Origin: Planctomycetia bacterium
GTDB taxonomy: Bacteria; Planctomycetota; Phycisphaerae; Phycisphaerales; SM1A02
Length of the DNA stretch: 64,000 bases
Assembly (NCBI GenBank): GCA_005790605.1
Contig: SXUI01000018.1
Coordinates: forward strand, 1 to 64,000
Direction: 5' to 3'
The notes under the pieces were generated by a model. That model ran no database searches and had not been told where the DNA came from. It saw only the letters and a program-made list of their open reading frames with translations. Below, piece after piece: positions 23,830 through 33,579 of this stretch (positions are counted from its first letter, which is position 1; every line of letters starts with the position of its first letter). A program made the position numbers and the translations under genes.

Positions 23830-25095
23830 TCACGCGGTGAGGGAACGAAGCGAAAGTGGGACCGGATGAAGCGTTGGTTCTACGAGAGTCGCGCGAGCCG
23901 TCTGAATGGGCTTCCTCGGAATTCGCGCGTGTAGTCTCGTCAGAAACTCATGCGGGATCAGACCTGAAGCGGCGGCCAGTCTGGGTAGGTGATTCGGGGC
24001 ATCGTGCAACGGCGTCACGAGTTCGACCTCCGTCCCGGTCCAATCGCGCGTACCAAGCGGATCAAGATCTGTGAGATCAATCGTCAGTTGATCCATGTTG
24101 ACCGCGCCGACAACCGGCGCATACTTGCGATCCTTCGAACCAATGCAAATCGCAACTTGTTGCGTCGAGGTTGATGCATCGTGCTGCGCGTTCGGTCGAG
24201 GCACCGGATACCCATCCGCATATCCGATGGGTAAGAGCGCGATTGTGGAATCTCGCCGCGCAACAAAAAGCGATCCATATCCAACCGCCGCACCCTCTGG
24301 GATGCGTTTGGTCTGCACGATGGTTGTCGACCAGCGCACGACTGGCCGGAGCTCGGCTCGCGCGAGAAGCGGATCGACCGCTTCTAACTCTTCCGATCCA
24401 TAGCCAAGCCACGCGAGTCCGAACCGAACCATGTCGAAGTGATAGTCCCGATGGCGCAAGAGTGCATAGGTACTCGCAACATGCAAGAGGCAATCCTTAG
24501 GAATGCGCTCCGACTCGTGCGCGACGAATGCGCGAAACACCTCCAATTGCACACGGGTCTTCGTGTCGGATTGTCGCGAGTTTGCGAAGTGCGTGAAGAT
24601 GCCCTTGAGCCGAAGGCTCGTCGTCGAGCTCAGGGTACGGAGGAGCGCTGCGGCAACTTCAGGACGCGCGCCGCCACGGGACATTCCCGTATCGAGTTCA
24701 AGGTGCACGCCGAGAACGACACCGAGTGAGTGCGCGGCAAGCTCAAGTTCGGAAAGTTGAGCCGCGTCGTGCACGACGAAGTGCAACATGCCGCGCTTCG
24801 CGTGCCGCGAGAGTTCATCACTCTGCTCAATGACTCGCACTGGCATCAACACGAGCAGGTCGATGTCCTGAACACCCGCGGCCAGAATCTCTTCCGCTTG
24901 TTTCGCGCTATAGACCGCGAGCATGCCGGCACCGCTCTTCACGAGGATCGGCGCGAGATGCTTCGCTCCAAGCCCATACGCATCCGCCTTCACAATCGGA
25001 CAGAGCACGCAAGCACTGCCAACGATACGCCTCAGCACACGCATGTTGTGCGCAACGGCAGAGGTGTCGAATTCGAGAAGGCTCGTGTCCTGCAT
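23830..25095 (-). CDS. alr: Alanine racemase
   Basis: The 421-residue PLP enzyme makes D-alanine for peptidoglycan. The PLP lysine motif PIVKADAYGLGAKH is near residue 35. LELDTGMSRGG, KGIFTHFANS, VRFGLAWLGYG and the C-terminal catalytic region (AAVGYGSLFVARRDSTIALL, PIGYADGYP, VGAVNMDQLTIDL) follow in order. The length is slightly above average because of a C-terminal extension after ARIPRK. The ATG is preceded by AGGA. It stands alone, divergent from the RNA helicase. Confidence 0.95.
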   Translation of the reverse strand: MQDTSLLEFDTSAVAHNMRVLRRIVGSACVLCPIVKADAYGLGAKHLAPILVKSGAGMLAVYSAKQAEEILAAGVQDIDLLVLMPVRVIEQSDELSRHAKRGMLHFVVHDAAQLSELELAAHSLGVVLGVHLELDTGMSRGGARPEVAAALLRTLSSTTSLRLKGIFTHFANSRQSDTKTRVQLEVFRAFVAHESERIPKDCLLHVASTYALLRHRDYHFDMVRFGLAWLGYGSEELEAVDPLLARAELRPVVRWSTTIVQTKRIPEGAAVGYGSLFVARRDSTIALLPIGYADGYPVPRPNAQHDASTSTQQVAICIGSKDRKYAPVVGAVNMDQLTIDLTDLDPLGTRDWTGTEVELVTPLHDAPNHLPRLAAASGLIPHEFLTRLHARIPRKPIQTARATLVEPTLHPVPLSLRSLTA

Positions 25096-25187
25096 GAATC
25101 CTGCGATGGTTCGAGCGAGGCTCCGAACCGCAAAAAGTCGCCGCGGCGAGAGGGAAGAACGGCTTTCAGGAAACGCGGCAATCGTAT

Positions 25188-25216
25188 TTGTATCGTGCGG
25201 CGCACTGCCATACCAT
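25188..25216 (+). promoter_or_regulatory. Candidate promoter of the RNA helicase gene (TTGTAT - 17 - TACCAT)
   Basis: TTGTAT (25188-25193), a 17-base spacer and TACCAT (25211-25216) are followed by 9 bases and the ATG at 25226. This gives a leaderless or near-leaderless transcript; no Shine-Dalgarno is present. Confidence 0.45.
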
Positions 25217-25225
25217 CGCGGTTCG

Positions 25226-26641
25226 ATGGATTCTCCTCACAAGCCGACGCATAACCCTGCCCCTCAACCGACCGATGCGGAGCGTCAGGCGGTTCGAGCA
25301 GGTCGCGACGCGGAGATCTTCGCGGTCGATCGAACCTTCGCCGACCTCCAACTGAAACCGAAACTCCTCGAAGGCATCACGGGTCGGGGCTTCGTGCACC
25401 CAACCAAGATTCAAGCGTCGCTGATCCCGGCCGCCCTCGCCGGTCGGGATGTCCTCGGACAGGCCAAGACTGGAACGGGCAAGACTGCTGCGTTCGGTCT
25501 CCCCTTGCTTCACATGCTCGATCCGACCAGCGCGTTCTCCGCGCTCGTCCTCGTGCCAACTCGCGAACTTGCTGTCCAAGTCGCGAAGGAGTTGCAGGAG
25601 CTTGGCAGCTTCGCGAATGTTCGCACTGTCGCCGTGTACGGCGGCCAAGAGATTCGAAAGCAAGTCACGCTGCTTGACAAGCAGCCACCAATCGTCGTCG
25701 GGACACCCGGACGCGTTATGGATTTGCACGCGCGTGGCCTCCTCCCGTACGACAAGCTTCGCTTTGCGATTCTCGACGAAGTCGATCGCATGCTCGACAT
25801 CGGGTTCCGCGATGACATTCGCAAGATTCTTGGATCGATCAAGGTCCACCCGCAGACGATCTTTGTCTCTGCCACCATTTCGCCGGAGATCGAGAAGCTC
25901 GCACGGTCCTACATGAAGGACCCAGAGAAGATCATCTCCTTCGAGAAGTCACTCACCGTCAGTCAAGTCAAGCAGAGTTACATCTCGGTTGAGGGATGGG
26001 ATAAGCGAAAGTTGCTCCTTCATCTGCTCACGCATGAAGAGCCCGAAGTGACCATCGTCTTCTGCCGGACCAAGCGCACCGTCGATGATGTGACGGAGTT
26101 TCTCATCAAGCACAAGATCGACGCGCACGCGATGCATGGCGACCTGCAGCAGCGTCGCCGTGACAAAGTCATGACGGAACTTCGCTCGGGCGGACTCTCT
26201 GTGCTCGTCGCGAGCGACTTGGCAGCACGCGGGCTCGATGTCGACGACATCTCGCATGTCATCAATTACGATGTTCCCGAAGATCCCGAGGTCTATGTGC
26301 ATCGCATCGGACGCACCGCGCGCGCTGGTCGCGAGGGAATCGCGTGGATGTTTGTGACGAGCGAACAGGGCGACCTGCTGACGGGCATCGAGATGCTCAC
26401 GAATGTCGAGATTCCGAGGATTGAGTATCCCGACTTTAAGCCAGGACCCGTTCCAAGCGAAGTTCGCGCTCGACGCGAGCGGGAGCAAGAACAACGAGCG
26501 GCCGCGCAGGAAACGCGTAATCGCATGCAGCCGGCCAAAGTCGAAGAGCCTGCGAATACTGCCTTGTATCCCGATGGTTTGGTGCCGGTCGCGCAACCCA
26601 ACAAGCGCATCGGCGGGCGCGTGCGAACGAATCGCCGCTGA
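25226..26641 (+). CDS. DEAD-box-family ATP-dependent RNA helicase (DEVD variant)
   Basis: The 471-residue protein has all the expected motifs: the Q motif region FVHPTKIQASLIPAAL, Walker A AKTGTGKT (80-87), PTRELAVQVA, TPGRVMDL, D184-E-V-D187 in place of DEAD, and SATISPE. In the second domain are VTIVFCRTKRTVDDV, LVASDLAARGLDVDDI and VHRIGRTARAGREG. The C-terminal about 90 residues are basic and low-complexity, like the RNA-binding tails of RhlE-type helicases. It unwinds or remodels RNA, for example in ribosome assembly or decay. The psuG gene follows 18 bases later and is probably co-transcribed. Confidence 0.94.
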   Translation: MDSPHKPTHNPAPQPTDAERQAVRAGRDAEIFAVDRTFADLQLKPKLLEGITGRGFVHPTKIQASLIPAALAGRDVLGQAKTGTGKTAAFGLPLLHMLDPTSAFSALVLVPTRELAVQVAKELQELGSFANVRTVAVYGGQEIRKQVTLLDKQPPIVVGTPGRVMDLHARGLLPYDKLRFAILDEVDRMLDIGFRDDIRKILGSIKVHPQTIFVSATISPEIEKLARSYMKDPEKIISFEKSLTVSQVKQSYISVEGWDKRKLLLHLLTHEEPEVTIVFCRTKRTVDDVTEFLIKHKIDAHAMHGDLQQRRRDKVMTELRSGGLSVLVASDLAARGLDVDDISHVINYDVPEDPEVYVHRIGRTARAGREGIAWMFVTSEQGDLLTGIEMLTNVEIPRIEYPDFKPGPVPSEVRARREREQEQRAAAQETRNRMQPAKVEEPANTALYPDGLVPVAQPNKRIGGRVRTNRR

Positions 26642-26659
26642 CGCGAAGAGAGGTGCGCG

Positions 26660-27679
26660 ATGCTCGAGCGAAAGGTCATCCGAACGCACGAAGAGGTCAG
26701 CGATGCGCTCGCCAAAGGTCGCGCAGTCGTCGCGCTTGAAACTGCTGCGGTCACGCATGGGCTCCCGCGCTCCCCTCTCGGCCAATCGCCGCTTGCTCTT
26801 GACGATGCACGATTTGATGCGACTGTGCGCAGCGCCTTTGACCCAACGATGGCGGTCAATCGGGCACTCGCTCACGCATCCGCGGCTGCGGTTCGCAGCA
26901 CGGGCGCGATTCCTGCTGTGGTCGGCATGCTTCGCGGCGAACTCGTGATTGGTATGACGAGCGCAGAACTCGACGAACTCGCTGAAGCAAAGCCTGTGAC
27001 GAAAGTCAGCCTTCGCGACATCAGCGATCTCGCGGTTCGCCGAGCGCATGGCGGGACAACCGTCGCGGCGACGCTGTTTGCTTGCGCGCACGCAAATCCG
27101 CAGCCCATTCGCTACTTCGCAACGGGCGGGATCGGCGGCGTCCATCGGGGTTGGAACACAACGCCGGATATCTCCGCGGATCTCATGCAGCTTGCGCGCA
27201 CTGGCGTGGCAGTCGTCTGCGCGGGCGCGAAGTCGATTCTCGATCTCGATGCGACGCTCGAAGCACTTGATTCGCTGAGCGTGCCCGTCGTTGGTCTCAA
27301 CACAGAGTTTTTCCCTCGGTTTCTCTGCGAGGGCGCGCCGCCGTTAGGCGTGAGTGCGGTTGCAAAGTCGACCGACGCAGCCGCTGAACTTGCCGCGATC
27401 CATTTTCAACTTCGGCCTCACGCAGGAATGCTCATCTGCGCTCCGCCACCCGCTGCGCTTGCGCTCCCCCTTGCGGAAATGGAGGAAGCGATTCAGACAG
27501 GTCTTCGGCGAGCAGCAGACCAAGGAGCACGAGGTCCGGAGGTCACGCCAGTGCTGCTCCAAGCAGTCGCGGAAGCAACCCACGGCCGGAGTTTGGAGGC
27601 CAATCTTGCGGTACTCCTTCAAAATGCCCTGCTTGCCGGTCAAATCGCCGTTGCTGGTTTGTCGGGAAGTCAAACTTGA
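26660..27679 (+). CDS. psuG: Pseudouridine-5'-phosphate glycosidase
   Basis: The 339-residue protein contains VALETAAVTHGLP, GAIPAVVGMLRGELVIGM, VTKVSLRDISDLAVRRAHGG, the signature FATGGIGGVHRGW, GAKSILDLDATLEAL, GLNTEFFPRFL and the C-terminal TPVLLQAVAEATHGRSLEAN, matching PsuG over its whole length. It splits pseudouridine phosphate into ribose 5-phosphate and uracil. The kinase PsuK usually encoded next to it is not present here. GAGAGGTG precedes the ATG. Confidence 0.94.
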   Translation: MLERKVIRTHEEVSDALAKGRAVVALETAAVTHGLPRSPLGQSPLALDDARFDATVRSAFDPTMAVNRALAHASAAAVRSTGAIPAVVGMLRGELVIGMTSAELDELAEAKPVTKVSLRDISDLAVRRAHGGTTVAATLFACAHANPQPIRYFATGGIGGVHRGWNTTPDISADLMQLARTGVAVVCAGAKSILDLDATLEALDSLSVPVVGLNTEFFPRFLCEGAPPLGVSAVAKSTDAAAELAAIHFQLRPHAGMLICAPPPAALALPLAEMEEAIQTGLRRAADQGARGPEVTPVLLQAVAEATHGRSLEANLAVLLQNALLAGQIAVAGLSGSQT

Positions 27680-27871
27680 CTTTGCCGCGAGTTCCTGTTC
27701 AACTTCGTGTGTCGCTTGAGGGCGACGCCCTCGCAGTTGACGCTGCGAAGATGCACCAAACGCCTGGCCGATACCGATTCGATTGAGGAGCGCTCTGTAG
27801 TTGTTGCGCGCGCTCCCGGATACGGCAAGGCAGGCCCCCGATCCAACGGTCGGAAACTTCGGAATGAATGC

Positions 27872-29611
27872 ATGGACATGCAGGACTTGAGCCCCGACCT
27901 CGGTGGGGCGAACGCGGAGCAATCCACTCTCGCTTCGTCACAAGATGACACGACCTCACCCAAAGCTTCGCGAAAGCCGCGGAGTCGGCGTGCCAAAGCA
28001 GCGGCGGAACCCGCCGTTGCCGCACCGCCTGTACCCATCCCAGTGAAGGCCGCACCACCGAGCCCTCCGCCTGAAGCTGCCGCGCCGCAGAGCGACACCG
28101 CTCACGACGGAAATGGTGATGCGGAACACGGAACGAGCTCCGAGGCAGGTCAGGGCGAGCCGCGCCGCCGAAGACGAAGGCGACGAAGGCGACGACGCGG
28201 AAATGGCGGAGGCGGTGGGCCAAACGCGGAGGGGCCAAACGCTGAGGGACAAGCCGGCGCAACAGAAGCGAACTCGCCGAGTGATTCGCAAGATCCAAAT
28301 GCGACCGTTCCTCGCGAAACGCAACAGCAGCACGCGCACCAGAAGCATGCGCATCATCGCGATCACGGTCGCGGTCGAAACCGCTCGCGGCATCAACAGC
28401 AGCAACACCAACCATCAGCGAACAGTGACACCGCGCAAGAGAGCGCGGGCGTCGAGGAATTGGCCGATCCAGAGGCACCCGCGTTTGAACGAACAGGCGT
28501 GCTTGAAATCCTGCCCAATGGCGAAGGACGCATTCGGCAGTTCAAGGATGGCCTCGTCGCAACGGATGAGGACCCCGTTGTTCCGCGCGCCTTGTTCGAA
28601 TCAAACGCACTTCGCAGCGCGCAGTCCGTCGTAGTTGAGTGCCGGATGCGGATGCAAGTTCGCCGAAGACACGGCGGCGCGCGCATGCCTCGCGCCACCG
28701 CGGAGCGCGTGATCTCGATTGAAGGCCTTGAACCCGCCATCTATGGAGCCCGCAAGCCGTTTGCGGAGTTGACCGCGCTTGATCCGCAACCGCGCCTCAC
28801 GCTTGAACACCGCGGTTGCCCCGCCGCGTGTCGCTTGATCGATCTGTTCTGTCCTGTTGGGTATGGCACGCGCGGCCTCATCGTTGCGCCGCCGAAAGCA
28901 GGCAAGACGATCCTGCTTCAAAATCTTGCGTTTGGGATCAAGCACAATCACCCGGAAGTGGAACTCATCGCCCTCTTGATCGATGAGCGACCGGAGGAAG
29001 TGACAGATTTCAAGCGAAATGTTCCTGCACATGTCATCGCGAGTTCGAACGATCAAGATATCGATCGGCATCTCGCACTGGGCATTCTTGCGATCGAGCG
29101 CGCAAAGCGACTCGTCGAAGCTGGGAAAGATGTCGTGGTGTTGCTCGACTCCCTCACCCGACTTGGTCGCGCGTTCAACAACAGTCGCAAGTACGGCAGC
29201 AGTGGTCGCACGATGTCTGGCGGCCTTGATTCTCGCGCGCTCGAAGTACCCAAGCAACTCTTCGGCGCAGCACGCAAGTGTGAGGAAGGTGGTTCGCTCA
29301 CGATCATTGCCACTTGCCTCGTGGATACTGGTTCACGCGCGGATCAGATCATCTTCGAAGAGTTCAAGGGCACGGGCAACATGGAGTTGATTCTCGATCG
29401 GACGATCTCCGAGAAGCGAATCTTCCCAGCCATCAACCTCGCAGCAAGCGGTACACGCAAAGAGCACCTTCTCATGGGCGAGAACGAGCTCAAGACTGTG
29501 ACGGCGTTGCGGCGGCGATTACTGTCTGCTCCACCAGCGATGCAGATCGAACAACTCCTCGGCGCGATCAAGCGATACGAGTCCAACGAAGTGATGGTTG
29601 GCAGCGCGTGA
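27872..29611 (+). CDS. rho: Transcription termination factor Rho with a long disordered N-terminal insertion
   Basis: The protein has 579 residues against about 420 in E. coli. Residues 1-203 are low-complexity: Ala/Pro-rich, then twelve consecutive Arg (98-109), a Gly run, a repeated PNAEG, and a His/Gln-rich part (QQQHAHQKHAHHRDHGRGRN). The conserved part starts near 204 with the RNA-binding OB fold (GVLEILPNGEGRIRQF). The P-loop APPKAGKTILLQ (about 339-350), LIDERPEEVTDF, VVVLLDSLTRLGRAFN (Walker B) and the Q/R-loop region IFEEFKGTGNMELILDR follow. The start at 27872 is chosen because upstream sequence looks non-coding. The 192 bases before it hold no other gene. Confidence 0.93.
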   Translation: MDMQDLSPDLGGANAEQSTLASSQDDTTSPKASRKPRSRRAKAAAEPAVAAPPVPIPVKAAPPSPPPEAAAPQSDTAHDGNGDAEHGTSSEAGQGEPRRRRRRRRRRRRGNGGGGGPNAEGPNAEGQAGATEANSPSDSQDPNATVPRETQQQHAHQKHAHHRDHGRGRNRSRHQQQQHQPSANSDTAQESAGVEELADPEAPAFERTGVLEILPNGEGRIRQFKDGLVATDEDPVVPRALFESNALRSAQSVVVECRMRMQVRRRHGGARMPRATAERVISIEGLEPAIYGARKPFAELTALDPQPRLTLEHRGCPAACRLIDLFCPVGYGTRGLIVAPPKAGKTILLQNLAFGIKHNHPEVELIALLIDERPEEVTDFKRNVPAHVIASSNDQDIDRHLALGILAIERAKRLVEAGKDVVVLLDSLTRLGRAFNNSRKYGSSGRTMSGGLDSRALEVPKQLFGAARKCEEGGSLTIIATCLVDTGSRADQIIFEEFKGTGNMELILDRTISEKRIFPAINLAASGTRKEHLLMGENELKTVTALRRRLLSAPPAMQIEQLLGAIKRYESNEVMVGSA

Positions 29612-29663
29612 TACAACCGCCCGCCGCGCATGCGGAGGGAAGTGTGGAAGTTTGAATCTCGAA

Positions 29664-31049
29664 TCAACCGCGAGCGAGTGAAAGCGCAGGTGCGGGAGCC
29701 GGAGTCGGCATCCGCTTGCCCTCGAGCATCTGCGCGCCAGTTGCAGCCACCGTCTCAACTGCCGCTGCACTGTGCGATCTCTCGATGCATGCACCGAGTG
29801 CGTTGAGCGTCGACTCCAAACGGTGATATCCACGGTCGAGATAGTCGATGCGCGAAATCGTCGTGACGCCTTCCGCTGCGAGCCCGGCTAACACAAGACT
29901 CGCGCTCGCGCGCAGATCGCTTGCCATCACAGGCGCGCCCTTCAACTGCGTTCCACCACTCACCACCACGGTTGGGCCAAATCGTTGCAGATTCGCGCCC
30001 ATGCGCGTGAGTTCGGCGACATGAAGGAAGCGCTCAGCGTAGATCTTCTCGGTAATGACCGAGTTTCCGTGTGCAAAGCAAAGGAGCGTCATGAACTGCG
30101 CTTGCAGGTCGGTGGGGAATCCAGGGTGTGGTTGCGTGGTGATCTGGGTGGGCTTCAAGAGCCGCGTACTCGTCACCCGCACCGTGGCATGCATCGTGTC
30201 TTGATATGGATCGAGCTGCTCAACGATGACGCCGATATGTTGAAAACGATCGATGACGGCGAGCATGCAGTCGATCGGGAAATCATCAATGATGACATCG
30301 CCATTCGTCACTGCCGCGGCGACCGCGTATGTTCCCGCGACGATGCGATCGGGCATGACGGTGTACTCCGCGCCGCCGAGCGATTCAACGCCTTCAATCA
30401 CGATGCGCGCGCTCCCCGCGCCGCGAATCTTGGCCCCCATCTTGATGAGCATGTTGGCGAGATCAACGACCTCAGGCTCGCATGCGGCACACTCGATGAT
30501 GGTGGTGCCCTTCGCGAGCGTCGCCGCGCACATCACATTCGCGGTTCCCAACACCGTCGAACCATTTGGGCCGCCGAGGAAGATCGTTGCGCCCTTCAGT
30601 TGTGGCGCCGTCACGGACATGTCGCCGCTCTCAAGGGCGATCGACGCACCGAGGGCTTGCATTCCTCGAAGATGAAGATCGATCGGTCGCTCGCCAAACG
30701 CGCAGCCGCCTGGCATCGCGATCACTGCTCGTCGACGCCGCGCAAGCATGGGTCCGAGGACGCTGATCGAGGCGCGCATCGTGCTCACGATTTCGTAGCG
30801 CGTGTGGACTTGGTTTTCATCGACCGACTGCAATCGCACCGTGCCGCTCTCGCCGGTGACTTCAACACCAAGTTCTCGCAAGAGCGAGAGCATGTTCTGA
30901 ATGTCGGTGAGCGCCGGGACATTGTGGAGCGTGATGGGCTGATCGGTCAGCAGGACAGCCGCAAGAAGCGGCAACGCCGCATTCTTGGAGCCATCAACTC
31001 GAACGCGACCCGCTAAACGCCTGCCACCCTGGATACGGAAATAGTCCAT
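29664..31049 (-). CDS. murA: UDP-N-acetylglucosamine 1-carboxyvinyltransferase
   Basis: The 461-residue enzyme transfers enolpyruvate from PEP to UDP-GlcNAc, the first committed step of peptidoglycan synthesis. MDYFRIQGGRRLAGRVRVDG, S-K22-N23-A-A-L-P-L-L-A-A, the catalytic loop MPGGC116AFGERPIDLH, GTVMPDRIVAGTY-like sequence and FPTDLQAQFMTL are present. Cys116 is the residue attacked by fosfomycin, so sensitivity at the target is expected. The C-terminus has about 40 extra residues ending in a Pro/Ala-rich tail. The longer frame upstream of 31049 is not conserved. Confidence 0.95.
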   Translation of the reverse strand: MDYFRIQGGRRLAGRVRVDGSKNAALPLLAAVLLTDQPITLHNVPALTDIQNMLSLLRELGVEVTGESGTVRLQSVDENQVHTRYEIVSTMRASISVLGPMLARRRRAVIAMPGGCAFGERPIDLHLRGMQALGASIALESGDMSVTAPQLKGATIFLGGPNGSTVLGTANVMCAATLAKGTTIIECAACEPEVVDLANMLIKMGAKIRGAGSARIVIEGVESLGGAEYTVMPDRIVAGTYAVAAAVTNGDVIIDDFPIDCMLAVIDRFQHIGVIVEQLDPYQDTMHATVRVTSTRLLKPTQITTQPHPGFPTDLQAQFMTLLCFAHGNSVITEKIYAERFLHVAELTRMGANLQRFGPTVVVSGGTQLKGAPVMASDLRASASLVLAGLAAEGVTTISRIDYLDRGYHRLESTLNALGACIERSHSAAAVETVAATGAQMLEGKRMPTPAPAPALSLARG

Positions 31050-31327
31050 TGCGCCGTGACTCTCGATTACGGTTTCTCTACATCCTTGCGGAGACCTCGC
31101 GGCTGAACGACCAGACGCGAGAGATCGATTCTTCGGCGTTTCTCTCGTAACCGCTGCAGACGGAACGCACGCCTCGCTCTCGGCGGCGCGGCTCGCACCG
31201 CCCGCATAACTCAACCACTTCTCAATGCCGCCTCGGCAGATCCCTCTGCGTTGGCGCGGATCGAATCGTACTTTGAACTGTGGTCATTGGGATCTGAAGT
31301 CTGGGGGCATTGCTGAAGGAGTTTGAA

Positions 31328-32299
31328 ATGAATCGGAAATGGAATTCGATACTCGTCAAGAAGGCTCGCCCTCAACGCACCGCGATCGCCATCGCCGCGG
31401 CTGGACTCAGTGCCGTGTGCTTGTTTTCCGTCTCGACGCCTAACGCGGCCATCGCGTCACCCGACCCAACGCCGCCAGCCCCACCCTCCTCGATCTCCCT
31501 CACCGGTGTGGTGCGCGATTTCAAGGAGCGGACGGTTCAGAACGGTCACCCGGACTTCGAAATCACGCCAACGCACGGCTTCGGTCACTACTGTGGCGCG
31601 ATCTCAGCTGATCTCGGATCGGATCGAAAACCAGTCTTCATTGGCGGCGGATTCAAGGTCAAGGCGGGCAGCACCTACGAGTGGCGCAATAGCGCCGGAA
31701 AGAACATCTGCTGGAGACTTTATGACCCTGCGCGCGGTGACCTGATCGGCAAGAAGGACGGCACTTACATCGATAACGGAGGCATCACGAGTGCCACGAG
31801 TTTCGGAAAATGGTTCAACGACGAACCCGGGACGAATCTCTCGTCCCCACTGACCCTCGTGCTCAACCGCACGGCGGATGGCTCCTATGTCTTCGACTCC
31901 ACGATCGACCCTCAGTGCGTCGCCGTAGGCGGGTTCTTCCCCATCGAGGGTCAACTCTTCGGAAATCCAGGCGGGTCTCCCAACCGGAACTTCCACTTCA
32001 CCTATGAGTTGCACACGGAGTTCACCTACGACAGCGACGGCTCGCAGATCTTCATCTTCCGCGGCGATGATGATGTTTGGGTGTATGTGAATGACCGCCT
32101 GGTCATCGACCTCGGCGGCGTCCACGGGGCAGTCGAGCAGCGCGTCGAGCTCAATCGGCTCGGCCTGACGGACGGGGAAACCTACAAGCTCGACTTCTTC
32201 TTCGCCGAGCGCCACCGCACGCAATCGAACTTCCGCATTCAGACGAATCTCCAGTTGCACACTGCGGAGATCCCGTCGGTCACGAGCGCCTTCGACTGA
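31328..32299 (+). CDS. Secreted fibro-slime/PA14-like domain protein
   Basis: AAGGAG stands just before ATG 31328, giving 323 residues. A signal peptide (about 18-44) precedes the mature part. The C-terminal two thirds match the fibro-slime type of PA14-like beta-barrel: VVRDFKERTVQNGHPDFEI, NFHFTYELHTEFTYDSDGSQ, FIFRGDDDVWVYVNDRLVID and LDFFFAERHRTQSNFRIQTN. The DDDVWVY...LVIDLGG stretch is the diagnostic core. Such domains bind carbohydrates or occur in surface adhesins. Before the gene, 31050-31327 contains no other gene. Confidence 0.88.
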   Translation: MNRKWNSILVKKARPQRTAIAIAAAGLSAVCLFSVSTPNAAIASPDPTPPAPPSSISLTGVVRDFKERTVQNGHPDFEITPTHGFGHYCGAISADLGSDRKPVFIGGGFKVKAGSTYEWRNSAGKNICWRLYDPARGDLIGKKDGTYIDNGGITSATSFGKWFNDEPGTNLSSPLTLVLNRTADGSYVFDSTIDPQCVAVGGFFPIEGQLFGNPGGSPNRNFHFTYELHTEFTYDSDGSQIFIFRGDDDVWVYVNDRLVIDLGGVHGAVEQRVELNRLGLTDGETYKLDFFFAERHRTQSNFRIQTNLQLHTAEIPSVTSAFD

Positions 32300-32443
32300 T
32301 CGAACGGGCGGGTTTCCCGCCACCGCCCACTCGGCCCCTCGCCCACTCCGTGCCTCCTTTTGGCTTCGACGCGGGCGAGTACGGCTCACACTCGCTCGCA
32401 CGCCTCCTCCTGAACCGAGGATTCGTGCGAGCGATTTGCTTGT

Positions 32444-32449
32444 TACATT
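32444..32449 (+). promoter_or_regulatory. Candidate -10 element (TACATT) of a leaderless promoter
   Basis: TACATT is followed by 7 bases and the ATG at 32457. No Shine-Dalgarno is present. The same hexamer and spacing occur before the genes at 347 and 56815. Confidence 0.45.
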
Positions 32450-32456
32450 CGTCGAC

Positions 32457-33482
32457 ATGTCCGAGTCGGAGAGCATCGTCGACCTCGCGTCCCCGCACTT
32501 ACCTGAAGTGCGAATGCATGTGGTCATGCCCACCGCGCCAGTCACGGGGAAGATCGCATCGACGACAAGTTGCATGCGCGGGAAGAGCGCATCCTTCGTC
32601 AGGCATGTTGATATCGACATCACCGGGACTGCCCTCGAAGGCGTGTTCCGGGCGGGGCAGAGTTTCGGCGTCATTCCTGATGGCACCGACGCTCACGGCA
32701 AACCGCATAAGGTCCGCCTTTATTCCATCGCGAGCCCGAGTTGGGGCGAAGACGGCTTCGGTCGCATCATCGCAACGACACCCAAGCGGCTCCTCGCCGA
32801 GCGTGAACCACAGCACGCCAAAGACGATCCGAATGATCACAGCCTGTTCGTCGGAGTCTGCTCCAATTGGCTCTGTGATCGCCGGGAAGGCGATCCGATT
32901 TTGGTGAGTGGTCCCAACGGAAAGCGTTTCGTGCTTCCGACCGAACCTGATGCGCACGACTATCTCTTTCTTGCGACCGGAACTGGCATCGCACCCTTTC
33001 GCGGTTTCCTGATGGAGCTGCTCGAGGGTCCACCGGCAGGTTCACCCGCGGCGAAGCACTGGAAGCGATGCACGAGCCGCATCGATCTCATCATGGGTGT
33101 GGCGTACACCAATGATCTGCTCTACGACGCGTGGATCCGCGACCTCGCCAAGAAGCATCCAAACTTCACCTACCACACGGCCGTTTCACGAGAGACACGC
33201 AGTGATGGAGGCAAGGGTGAGTATGTGCATCAATTCCTCGAGCGAAGGCTGCGAACGGATGCCGAGCTCGCGCTCCGACTTCGAAGTGACCGGATGCTCA
33301 TCTACGCGTGTGGGCTAGCGGGCATGCAACTCGGCGTGTTTCAACTCTTGAACACGCAGGGCATGCATGGCTTCACAAAGGTTGCAGACGAACTTGCGGG
33401 CGTGCCTTGCGCAGAGTGGACGACGGAGCAGATCAAACGCCGCGTCAGACCAACCCACCGCTGCATGCTTGAGGTGTACTGA
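32457..33482 (+). CDS. Plant-type ferredoxin--NADP(+) reductase-like flavoprotein
   Basis: The 341-residue protein has the FAD motif R87-L-Y-S90-I-A-S, a Cys-containing loop FVGVCSNWLCDRREGD, the nucleotide-binding GTGIAPFRGF (about 175-184), and LIMGVAYTNDLLYDAWI. The C-terminal tail has YACGLAGMQLGVFQ and ends in an aromatic Tyr341, which in plant-type FNRs stacks on the flavin. It moves electrons between NADPH and a ferredoxin or flavodoxin. Cyanobacterial/plastid FNR is the closest architecture I know. No photosynthesis gene is nearby. The internal ATG at 32457 fits the TACATT promoter hexamer. Confidence 0.88.
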   Translation: MSESESIVDLASPHLPEVRMHVVMPTAPVTGKIASTTSCMRGKSASFVRHVDIDITGTALEGVFRAGQSFGVIPDGTDAHGKPHKVRLYSIASPSWGEDGFGRIIATTPKRLLAEREPQHAKDDPNDHSLFVGVCSNWLCDRREGDPILVSGPNGKRFVLPTEPDAHDYLFLATGTGIAPFRGFLMELLEGPPAGSPAAKHWKRCTSRIDLIMGVAYTNDLLYDAWIRDLAKKHPNFTYHTAVSRETRSDGGKGEYVHQFLERRLRTDAELALRLRSDRMLIYACGLAGMQLGVFQLLNTQGMHGFTKVADELAGVPCAEWTTEQIKRRVRPTHRCMLEVY

Positions 33483-33579
33483 CCTTCTGGCGATGGTGAC
33501 GCCGTCAAAGCGCCCCGCTCTGCGCGAGCGAGCCGCAGCCGACACCGCCAATCGCGATGTCACGCGGGATTCGCGCGTA

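Noticed and set aside
25949-27145. A 398-codon minus-strand frame opposite the helicase and psuG
   Set aside because: Antisense to two confidently assigned genes; the product is rich in Arg and has no family features.
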